The position numbers and the translations under genes are program-made. This document shows, piece by piece, positions 1 to 5,541 of a stretch of 5,809 nt of DNA (its first letter is position 1; each line of letters starts with the position of its first letter). Below the pieces are notes generated by a model. The model worked only from the letters and a program-made list of their open reading frames with translations. It did not search any database and had not been told where the DNA came from. Source of the stretch: XN24 sp047921395 (GTDB taxonomy: Bacteria; Pseudomonadota; Gammaproteobacteria; Steroidobacterales; XN24); assembly GCA_047921395.1 (NCBI GenBank), contig JBLRWH010000102.1:1-5809 (forward strand). The letters run 5' to 3'.

Positions 1-252
1 GCGAGCCGCCAGGCGGCGCGCAAGTTCGTCACCATCGCGATGGACAAGATCGAGTTTCACAAGCCGGTGAAGATGGGCGACATCGTCAGCCTGTGGGCCG
101 ACACCATTCACATCGGGCGCAGCTCGATCCGCCTGCGCGTGGACGTGCTGGCGCGCTCGCGCCTGGTCGACGAGGACGTGCGCGTCACCAGCGCCGAGGT
201 CACGATGGTGTCGATCGACGAAGCGGGCCAGCCGACGCCGATCTTCCCTTAG
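1..252 (+). CDS. YciA-like acyl-CoA thioesterase, C-terminal fragment (5' end outside window)
   Basis: The reading frame is open from base 1 and ends at TAG 250-252, giving 83 residues of a protein that begins outside the window. The fragment starts ASRQAARKFVTIAMDKIEF and continues HKPVKMGDIVSLWA, then IGRSSIRLRVDV. This is the second half of a hotdog-fold domain and closely resembles the YciA branch of acyl-CoA thioesterases, which hydrolyse acyl-CoA to free acid and CoA in the cytoplasm as hexamers. The hallmark GRSSI segment and the preceding F-x-x-PV-x-x-GD turn are present. The catalytic Asp of this family lies in the missing N-terminal half, so activity cannot be judged. The ATG at 40 is internal to the domain and is not the true start. 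The gene converges on pta, with overlapping stop codons. Substrate range is unknown. Confidence 0.85.
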   Translation, partial: ASRQAARKFVTIAMDKIEFHKPVKMGDIVSLWADTIHIGRSSIRLRVDVLARSRLVDEDVRVTSAEVTMVSIDEAGQPTPIFP

Positions 253-2357
253 GACGCTGGGCCCTGGCGGCCGAGCTCCTGGGCCTGGATGGCGGTAATG
301 GCCACCGTCTTGACGATGTCGCTGACGCTGGCGCCGCGCGAGAGGTCGTTGATCGGCTTCATCAGGCCCTGCAGGACGGGCCCGACCACGACCACCCCGG
401 CGGAGCGCTGCACGGCCTTGTAGGCGTTGTTGCCGGAGTTGAGGTCGGGGAACACCAGCACTGTTGCGCGCCCCGCGACCTCGCTGCCGGGAATCTTGGT
501 GCGCGCCACGGCGGCATCCACGGCGGCGTCATACTGGATGGGACCCTCGACCGGCAGGTCGGGACGCCGCGCACGGACCAGGGCCGTCGCGGCCCGCACT
601 CGCTCCACGTCCGCGCCCGCGCCCGAATCGCCGGTCGAATACGACAACATGGCGACGCGCGGCTCGATGCCGAACATCTCCGCCGTGGCCGCCGAGCTGA
701 TCGCGATGTCCGCCAGCTGCTCCGTGGTGGGCTCCGGCACGACCGCGCAATCCGCGTAGACGAGCACCCGGTCGCGCAAGCACATGAACAGCACGCTCGA
801 GGCGACCGACACGCCGGGCTGCTTGCGGATGAACTCGAAGGCGGGCCGGATGGTGTGCGCGGTGGTGGTCACAGCGCCGGAGACCATGCCGTCGACATCA
901 CCCATGTGCACCATCATCGTGCCGAAGTAACTGCGGTCGCGCATCATGTCGAGCGCGCGTTCCGGCGTGACGCCGCGGTGCCTGCGCAAGCGGTGCAGCT
1001 CCGCCGCGTAGGCCTCGAGCCGAGGCGAACGCGCCGGATCGATGATCTCGACCCGGTCGAGACCGAGCGCGAGGGCCGAGATGCGCCGCCGTGCCAGCGT
1101 CTCGTCGCCGAGCAGCACGACGTCGACCGTGCCGCGCTTCACCAGGATGTCCGCCGCGCGCAGGATTCGCTCCTCCTCGCCCTCCGGCAGGACGATGCAC
1201 TTGCGGTCGCGGGCGGCGCGGCGCATCAGCTCGTACTCGAACATCAGCGGCGTCATGCGCGCCGGCCGTGTCAGGTCGATGCGATCCTCCAGCGTTTCGA
1301 CCCCGACACGCGACTCGAACAGGCCGAGCGCGCGCGCCACCTTCGCGTCGTCGTCGGGGCTGAGCCAGGCCCGGACCTCGTGCACGCGCGTGGCCGTCTC
1401 GTAAGTGTCGGCCGCCACGGACAGCACCGGCAGCGACTCGTCCGACAGCCCCCCGACCAGGTGACGGATCTGGATGTTGGGCAGCTGCCCCCCGGTAAGA
1501 ATGATCCCTGCGAGCCCGGTGGCCGCCACCGAGCGATTGGCGACGAAGCCGCCGAGCAGGATGTCGGCTCGATCGCCGGAGGTGATCACGAGGCTGCCGG
1601 GCGTGAGCCGCTCGAGGAAATGCGTCAGGTGCATCGCGGCGACGGTGACGCTGCCCACGTCGCGCCGGAGCGAATCGGCCGAGCCGTGCAGCAACTCGGC
1701 GCCGAGTTCGCGCGCGACATCGGCGACCGAGGGCCGGCTGAGCGAGGCGTCCTCGGGGATCACGAACAGCGGCTCGCCGTTGGCGCGCGCGCCCTGGAGC
1801 TCGCTCACCAGGCCGTCGGGATCCGGCGTGGTGGCGCGATTGACGATGGTGCCGACGACATCGCAGCCGCGCGCCAGGAACACCTCGCGCGCCACCTGGA
1901 TGGCGTTGTGAATCTCGTCGGCGCTGCGCCCGCGCCCGCTGATGACCGACAGGGTCGGCGCGCCGAGGTTCTTCGCCACCGCGGCGTTGAAATCGAACTC
2001 GAACGCCGAGGACACGCCCGTGTAGTCGGTGCCCTCGCAGAGCACGAAGTCGCACTCGGCCTCCAGCGCCTTGTAGCGGTCGAGAATGAGCTTCAAGACC
2101 TCGTCATGCCGCCCGGCCGCCAGGTGCCGCTGCGCCTCGTCGTGCGTGAAGGCATGCACCGCCGTGACGCCAATCTCGAGGCCGTAGCGCCCCGCGATCA
2201 GCTGGATGTCGTTGTCCGTATGCTCCGCCTGCGCGACCACCGGGCGGAAAAAGCCCAGCCGTGCCCGCTTGCGCGACAACAGCTCCATGATCCCGAGCGC
2301 GACCAGCGACTTGCCGCTCATCGGCTCCGTGGCGGCGATATACAGGTTGCGGGACAT
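249..2357 (-). CDS. pta: Phosphate acetyltransferase (Pta, long three-domain form)
   Basis: This enzyme reversibly converts acetyl-CoA and phosphate to acetyl phosphate and CoA in the cytoplasm, normally paired with acetate kinase. At 702 residues it matches the long enterobacterial-type enzyme. The N-terminal part (about 1-210) is a dethiobiotin-synthetase-like P-loop domain with TEPMSGKS at 10-17. A DRTGG-type domain follows (about 215-325; TSGDRADILLG, GIILTGG). The catalytic PTA_PTB domain spans about 375-695, with MVSGAVTTTAHTIRP at 491-505, SYSTGDSGAGADVERVR at 572-588, FPDLNSGNNAYKAVQRS at 636-652 and GPVLQGLMKPINDLSRG at 659-675. The ATG at 2355-2357 is fixed by an in-frame TAG two codons upstream (2361-2363). 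No good ribosome-binding site is visible in front of it. It lies downstream of the nickel operon on the same strand, separated by 197 bases with a large inverted repeat, so it is probably a separate unit. No ackA is in the window. Confidence 0.96.
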   Translation of the reverse strand: MSRNLYIAATEPMSGKSLVALGIMELLSRKRARLGFFRPVVAQAEHTDNDIQLIAGRYGLEIGVTAVHAFTHDEAQRHLAAGRHDEVLKLILDRYKALEAECDFVLCEGTDYTGVSSAFEFDFNAAVAKNLGAPTLSVISGRGRSADEIHNAIQVAREVFLARGCDVVGTIVNRATTPDPDGLVSELQGARANGEPLFVIPEDASLSRPSVADVARELGAELLHGSADSLRRDVGSVTVAAMHLTHFLERLTPGSLVITSGDRADILLGGFVANRSVAATGLAGIILTGGQLPNIQIRHLVGGLSDESLPVLSVAADTYETATRVHEVRAWLSPDDDAKVARALGLFESRVGVETLEDRIDLTRPARMTPLMFEYELMRRAARDRKCIVLPEGEEERILRAADILVKRGTVDVVLLGDETLARRRISALALGLDRVEIIDPARSPRLEAYAAELHRLRRHRGVTPERALDMMRDRSYFGTMMVHMGDVDGMVSGAVTTTAHTIRPAFEFIRKQPGVSVASSVLFMCLRDRVLVYADCAVVPEPTTEQLADIAISSAATAEMFGIEPRVAMLSYSTGDSGAGADVERVRAATALVRARRPDLPVEGPIQYDAAVDAAVARTKIPGSEVAGRATVLVFPDLNSGNNAYKAVQRSAGVVVVGPVLQGLMKPINDLSRGASVSDIVKTVAITAIQAQELGRQGPAS

Positions 2358-2454
2358 GCGCTACAGGATGACGCGGTGCAGCGCGCCCCACAAGCGGGAA
2401 AACCGCAAGAGCTCCCGACAGCCGCGCTGCGCCGCCCGAGTTCGCCGGAGCGCA

Positions 2455-2532
2455 GCGGCCGGAGCATGGCAGGGCTCACCGAGCGATATTGAAATTTGTT
2501 GAGCGAGGGGAGCCCTGCCGTGCTCCGGCCGC
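2455..2532. repeat. Large imperfect inverted repeat, 23-bp arms, AT-rich 32-nt loop
   Basis: Left arm 2455-2477 (begins GCGGCCGGAGC, ends GCAGGGCTC) and right arm 2510-2532 (begins GAGCCCTGCC, ends GCTCCGGCCGC) are reverse complements at 22 of 23 positions. The single difference is T2466 against the G expected opposite C, that is CATGG on the left versus CACGG after reverse-complementing the right arm. The loop 2478-2509 includes the AT-rich stretch ATATTGAAATTTGTT, unusual in this GC-rich window. The element sits between the nikO stop and pta. Transcribed from the minus strand it would form a very stable hairpin that could end or protect the nik transcript. No T-run follows either arm, so it is not a canonical Rho-independent terminator. 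A dispersed palindromic repeat of the REP kind is an equally good reading. Confidence 0.85.
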
Positions 2533-2554
2533 GGCCCAACGGCCCCAACGAAGC

Positions 2555-3358
2555 TCAATCGCGCGCCGGCCCCCAGACGGGATGCCCGTGCACGTGCTCG
2601 TGCACCTCGCCGCCGTGCGTGTGGCGGTGCCGATGCGCGAGGTTGTTCTCCAGCAGCAGCTCCAGGTCCGCGAGCGCGTCTCCCACCGGGCCATCGAACG
2701 CGATGCGGTGCGCCTCCGACAGGATCACGGCGCGCCCACCGAGCTCGGGCGCAAGGGCCATGTGATGCGTCGCGACCACGGTGGTGATCGAGCGCTCCCC
2801 GAGCCAGTCGATCAGCCAGCCGACGGTGCGCGGATCGAGGTTCGCGGTCGGCTCGTCCAGCAGCAGCACCTCGGGCTCGGGCGCGAGCAGGCAGGCGAGG
2901 CAGAGACGCTGTTTCTCGCCGCCGGACAGCTGCGAGGGGTGCTCGCTGAGGCGCGCCTCGAGACGCATGAACGCGGCCCAGTGGCGCACCCGCTCACGCG
3001 CCTGGGCTGCTGGCAGGTGGCGCAGGCCGAAGCCGATCTCGTCCTCCACCGTCGGGTTGAACAACATCGCTTCCGGGTGCTGGAACATCAGCGCCACGCG
3101 GCGGCGGAAGCCGCGCGCGAACTCGCGCTCCCCAAGCCGCGCCGCATCGAGCGGCTTGCCTTCGAAGCGCAGCGTCCCGCCGCTCGGCGCCACGAGGCCG
3201 TCGAGCAGTTTCAGCAGGGTGGTCTTGCCGCAGCCGTTCGTCCCCAGCAACACGACGCGCTCGCCCGCGGCGATCTCCAGGTCGACGTCGGCCAGCGCGA
3301 TGCGGCCGTCGCCGTACGCCACGGAGACGCCCTCGAGCCCGAACAGCGGCTCAGTCAT
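2555..3358 (-). CDS. nikO: Nickel ECF transporter ATPase NikO (CbiO family) with His-rich C-terminal tail
   Basis: Cytoplasmic ATP-hydrolysing subunit of an energy-coupling-factor metal importer, 267 residues. All ABC motifs are visible: Walker A GTNGCGKTT (39-47), Q-loop FQHPE with Gln93, signature LSGGEKQR (144-151), Walker B VLLLDEP (164-170), the D-loop NLD and switch His198 in VVATHHM. MFQHPEAMLFNPTVEDEIGFG is typical of the CbiO/NikO branch. After the fold ends the protein carries a tail at 242-259 with eight histidines (HRHRHTHGG, then HEHVHGH), a probable metal-binding extension. The ATG at 3356-3358 overlaps the nikQ stop by 8 bases, which suggests translational coupling. The assignment to nickel rather than cobalt rests on the adjacent nikR and operator. 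With one ATPase gene, NikO should act as a homodimer. Confidence 0.92.
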   Translation of the reverse strand: MTEPLFGLEGVSVAYGDGRIALADVDLEIAAGERVVLLGTNGCGKTTLLKLLDGLVAPSGGTLRFEGKPLDAARLGEREFARGFRRRVALMFQHPEAMLFNPTVEDEIGFGLRHLPAAQARERVRHWAAFMRLEARLSEHPSQLSGGEKQRLCLACLLAPEPEVLLLDEPTANLDPRTVGWLIDWLGERSITTVVATHHMALAPELGGRAVILSEAHRIAFDGPVGDALADLELLLENNLAHRHRHTHGGEVHEHVHGHPVWGPARD

Positions 3359-3902
3359 CGAACGCTCCGCGCGAGCGCATGCCCTGGGTGAGCGCCTCAG
3401 CGTTGTAGACGGCCTTGTCGAGCGCGGCCAGGCCCAGTGCCGCGCCGGCGCGGTAGCGCTGGCCGAGCGTCGGCGGCAGGGTGCTGCGACTCCGCACGGC
3501 GTCGCGGTACTCGGCGGCGAGCCTGCGGAACACCGTGACCTGGCTGCGCACGATGCTCAGCCAGCGCTGCGCGACCGGGAAACCCTGCAGCGCCCGGTCG
3601 AGATTGACGTCGCGCACCATCCAGGTCGTCAGCACGGCGAGGAGCAGAACGCGCAGGTTGAGCAACCCCAGGTAAGGCCAGGCGAGGCTGTCCGTCAGCC
3701 AGCCCATGACGAGGTAGCCGCCCGAGATCACCAGCAGGACGGGGAGCACGGCCCGCAGCGCGCGCCCCAGGAGCGCCACACGCCCGCGCCCGGACGCCAG
3801 CAGGACCGCGACCAGGGAGGCGCCGAGCCAGGCCGGCGCATGCACCAGCGTCGCCGCGACGATGGCGACCAGCCAGGCACACAGCCACGCGCGATCTCTC
3901 AT
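3351..3902 (-). CDS. nikQ: Nickel ECF transporter transmembrane T component NikQ (CbiQ family)
   Basis: This inner-membrane coupling subunit transmits ATPase movement to NikM. It is 183 residues long, with hydrophobic segments at about 7-36, 50-68 and 76-95. These are followed by amphipathic, Arg-rich coupling helices containing RSR at 137-139 and Ser177-Arg178-Gly179 near the C-terminus. These fit the two short Arg motifs that T components use to grip the ATPases. The C-terminal stretch LDKAVYNAEALTQGMRSRG resembles the end of CbiQ. The protein is shorter than most CbiQ/NikQ proteins, which usually exceed 220 residues, with the reduction apparently in the N-terminal membrane region. The start ATG overlaps the nikM stop as ATGA (3899-3902), and the end overlaps nikO by 8 bases, so the gene lies within one transcript. 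Identity is supported by context as much as by sequence. Confidence 0.85.
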   Translation of the reverse strand: MRDRAWLCAWLVAIVAATLVHAPAWLGASLVAVLLASGRGRVALLGRALRAVLPVLLVISGGYLVMGWLTDSLAWPYLGLLNLRVLLLAVLTTWMVRDVNLDRALQGFPVAQRWLSIVRSQVTVFRRLAAEYRDAVRSRSTLPPTLGQRYRAGAALGLAALDKAVYNAEALTQGMRSRGAFDD

Positions 3903-4549
3903 CCCGGCGCCGCCAGCCAGCGACGCCGGCGCGCGTGGCGAAACACCAGCAAAGTGAGCGCCGCCTCACCGGCCCCGATCAGGGCGTGCGGTATGAGCAG
4001 CGCAGGGACCGTGACCGCCGGGCCGAACGGAAAGAACAGCGGCGTGCCGTCGGCCGAGTGCGCGAGCCAGGGCTGCAGGCCGAGCACCAGCGCCAGGACC
4101 AGCGCGGAGGTCATCACCGCCAGCCAGACCGCGAGCACGATCGCGGGGCCCTCGCCGAGACGGCGCAGCGCGCCGTGGAGCGCGACGGTCGTCCACGCGC
4201 CGAGGAAGCCGATGGCCAGCGCGTTCACCGGCAGGGCCGTGATGCCCCCGGCGCCGACCACCACCGCCTGCAGGAGGAGCACCAGGCTGTAGGCCATGAA
4301 CGCGACCCATGGGCCGAAGATCAGCGCCAGCAGGCCCACGCCGACCGCGTGCCCCGAGGTCCCGCCCGGCAGCGGCAGCATCAGCGTCGAGAGCAGGAAG
4401 GCGAGCGCCGTGAACACCGCGAGACGCGGCAGCATCTCGTCACCGAGCCGGTCCCGGAGCCGGCGCCCCGCGACCACCCAGAGCGGCACCGCCAGCGCGA
4501 GCGCCGGCAGGTAGGTCTGCGGGGAGATCAGCCCGTCGGGGATGTGCAT
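3899..4549 (-). CDS. nikM: Nickel ECF transporter substrate-binding membrane subunit NikM (CbiM family)
   Basis: This S component of the importer binds the metal ion and carries it across the inner membrane. The 216-residue protein starts MHIPDGLISP, the diagnostic CbiM/NikM N-terminus, in which the amino group of Met1 and His2 bind the ion. The third known ligand position is present as His67 in PGGTSGHAVG. Another conserved block is IPHALIGAGEAALT (186-199). About six or seven hydrophobic segments are visible, for example 13-28, 43-60, 71-99, 105-125, 135-158 and 178-203. The N-terminal Met-His-Ile requirement makes the ATG at 4547-4549 firm. The start lies three bases after the nikL-like stop, and the end overlaps nikQ as ATGA. 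Family members move Ni2+ or Co2+; nickel is inferred from nikR and its operator. There is no fused C-terminal NikN region, and the NikL-like protein probably fills that role. Confidence 0.93.
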   Translation of the reverse strand: MHIPDGLISPQTYLPALALAVPLWVVAGRRLRDRLGDEMLPRLAVFTALAFLLSTLMLPLPGGTSGHAVGVGLLALIFGPWVAFMAYSLVLLLQAVVVGAGGITALPVNALAIGFLGAWTTVALHGALRRLGEGPAIVLAVWLAVMTSALVLALVLGLQPWLAHSADGTPLFFPFGPAVTVPALLIPHALIGAGEAALTLLVFRHARRRRWLAAPG

Positions 4550-4552
4550 CGC

Positions 4553-5053
4553 TCAGCCCGCGCCCGTGCGCGCCGGGCGCGCCCGCCACAGCGCCAGCAG
4601 GCCGAACACGCCGAGGAGGTAGCCGAGCGCCGCGACCACTCGCGGCCAGTAATCATGGGCATGACCGTGCTGCGCCGGCAGCGCCGCCGCGATGCCCGCC
4701 TCGTCGACCTCGAGCCGGATCACGGCGCCGTGCCCGTCCTCCGTCGCGACCCGCACGCGCCAGGTTCCGGGCCGGTCGGGCCGGAAGCTGAGCTCGCCGA
4801 GTGCATTGACGCGGCCCGACTGGAACGCTGTCTCCAGCCCCGGTGCGAACACCTCGTAGGGCTCGAACAGCGGTCGCTCTGCGCCGCCGTAAGACAGCCT
4901 GAGGGTCACGGCCTCGCCGTCGACGACCTCGTGCAGCATCGCGTGCGCCTCAGCGCCGACGGGCAGCAGCAGCGCGATCCAGGCGGCGAGCGCTGCGGGC
5001 CACAGGCCGCGAGGCCAGCTGCGGGGCGGGATGCGGCGCGAGCGGTGGCGCAT
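4553..5053 (-). CDS. NikL/NikK-like exported, membrane-anchored accessory protein of the nickel transporter
   Basis: First gene of the importer operon, 166 residues. It has an Arg-rich N-terminus, a hydrophobic signal segment at about 17-34 and a likely signal peptidase site after GAEA (36), so the mature protein would begin His37-Ala-Met-Leu-His. A compact, beta-rich outer domain follows (about 37-122; LTLRLSYGG-like strands, FEPYEVFAPG, GTWRVRVATEDGHGA). Next come a His cluster QHGHAHD (128-134), one membrane helix at about 138-157 and a basic cytoplasmic tail. This layout, with the position immediately before nikM, fits the accessory NikL/NikK/NikN class, whose members assist metal loading of NikM. 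The sequence is too divergent for me to choose a symbol. The ATG at 5051-5053 is the only good start, since an in-frame TAA lies just upstream. Its ribosome-binding site is weak. The operator lies 18 bases upstream of the start. Confidence 0.72.
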   Translation of the reverse strand: MRHRSRRIPPRSWPRGLWPAALAAWIALLLPVGAEAHAMLHEVVDGEAVTLRLSYGGAERPLFEPYEVFAPGLETAFQSGRVNALGELSFRPDRPGTWRVRVATEDGHGAVIRLEVDEAGIAAALPAQHGHAHDYWPRVVAALGYLLGVFGLLALWRARPARTGAG

Positions 5054-5070
5054 GTCAGGTGCGATCCTGC

Positions 5071-5099
5071 GGTATTACATTTGCAGGAATCGTAATACC
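5071..5099. promoter_or_regulatory. Predicted NikR operator
   Basis: This is a perfect palindrome: GGTATTAC (5071-5078), 13-base spacer, GTAATACC (5092-5099). It lies between nikR and the first importer gene. NikR proteins bind widely spaced palindromes; the E. coli site is GTATGA with a 16-base spacer and TCATAC. The half-sites here share the GTAT/ATAC edges and have a spacing that keeps a similar overall length. The site ends 18 bases before the nikL-like start codon and covers the putative -10 element. Bound Ni-NikR would therefore be expected to block transcription of the importer. Confidence 0.85.
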
Positions 5100-5121
5100 A
5101 CTCGCGGGGGCCCTGTCTCAA
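5092..5121 (-). promoter_or_regulatory. Putative sigma70-type promoter of the nickel importer operon
   Basis: On the minus strand TTGAGA (5116-5121) could be a -35 element and TATTAC (5092-5097), inside the operator half-site, a -10 element, with an 18-base spacer. The match to consensus is moderate (four of six at the -10). The overlap with the palindrome is what makes it attractive, because a repressor there would exclude RNA polymerase. The operon could also receive read-through from nikR. Confidence 0.45.
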
Positions 5122-5136
5122 TAGGGAATTGTCGCG

Positions 5137-5541
5137 TCAGGGCGCGGGGATCCGGTGCAGGCGGCCATGCCGGATGCCGGGGCGCGCCATCACCGCATCG
5201 CCGAAGGACTCGATCTGCGAGGCCGGGCCCTTCAGCAGCACCGCTTCCAGGCAGTGATCGTGGTCGAGGTGCATGTGCAGCGTGGTGACGGTCAGGTCGT
5301 GGTGGGCGTGATGCGCCTCGGTGAGCCGCTTGCTGAGCTCGCGCTCGTGGTGGTTGTAGAGATAGGTGAGGATGCCCAGGCAATCGACTTCCGGATGGCG
5401 GTCGAGCTGCTCGCGCGCGAGGGCCTCGCGGATCAGGTCACGCACCGCCTCGGAGCGGTTGCTCGCACCCTTGCGCTGCATGTAGGCGTCGAACTGCTCG
5501 GCCAGCTCGGACTCCAGGGACACCGTGAATCGCTCGCTCAT
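5137..5541 (-). CDS. nikR: Nickel-responsive transcriptional repressor NikR
   Basis: Ribbon-helix-helix nickel sensor of 134 residues, the usual family length. The N-terminal DNA-binding part (about 1-45) contains the RFTVSLESELAEQFDAYM strand-helix and the SNRSEAVRDLIREAL helix. The C-terminal ACT-like domain carries the nickel site: by alignment with E. coli NikR (His76, His87, His89, Cys95) the ligands are His78, His89, His91 and Cys97, in HHAHHDLT, TLHMHLDHDHCLE. The C-terminal GIRHGRLHRIP is also typical. I chose the ATG at 5539-5541 because it gives the family N-terminus, has GGAGG four bases upstream and overlaps the preceding stop as ATGA. An ATG at 5605-5607 in the same frame would add 22 atypical residues inside the upstream gene. 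It should repress the downstream importer when nickel is bound. Confidence 0.96.
   Translation of the reverse strand: MSERFTVSLESELAEQFDAYMQRKGASNRSEAVRDLIREALAREQLDRHPEVDCLGILTYLYNHHERELSKRLTEAHHAHHDLTVTTLHMHLDHDHCLEAVLLKGPASQIESFGDAVMARPGIRHGRLHRIPAP

Noticed and set aside
225..264. Possible hairpin GGGCCAGC / GCTGGGCCC around the convergent stop codons as a two-way terminator
   Set aside because: The stem is only about eight pairs with a bulge, the loop is 23 bases, and no T-run follows on either strand; such pairings are common by chance at this GC content.
93..2492. 799-codon open frame on the plus strand opposite pta
   Set aside because: It is a by-product of high-GC codon bias in pta: the translation is rich in Arg, Ala, His and Gly with no recognisable domain, and it runs across the inverted repeat and intergenic region.
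2361..2558. 65-codon minus-strand frame starting TTG inside the nikO stop (TTGA) and ending just before pta
   Set aside because: The overlap looks like coupling, but the frame spans the whole inverted repeat, uses a weak start, has an Arg/Ala/Gly-rich composition and resembles no family. Most likely non-coding.
2781..4292. 503-codon plus-strand open frame across nikO, nikQ and nikM (also a similar one at 3935-5095)
   Set aside because: Low-complexity Arg/Gln/Ser/Ala translations antisense to three well-supported genes with canonical motifs; explained by GC-rich third positions.
2555..5053. Reading the transporter as a cobalt (cobalamin) importer CbiMNQO
   Set aside because: There is no CbiN and no cobalamin gene in the window, while nikR and a NikR-like palindrome lie directly upstream. 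Cobalt cannot be fully excluded from sequence, but nickel is better supported.
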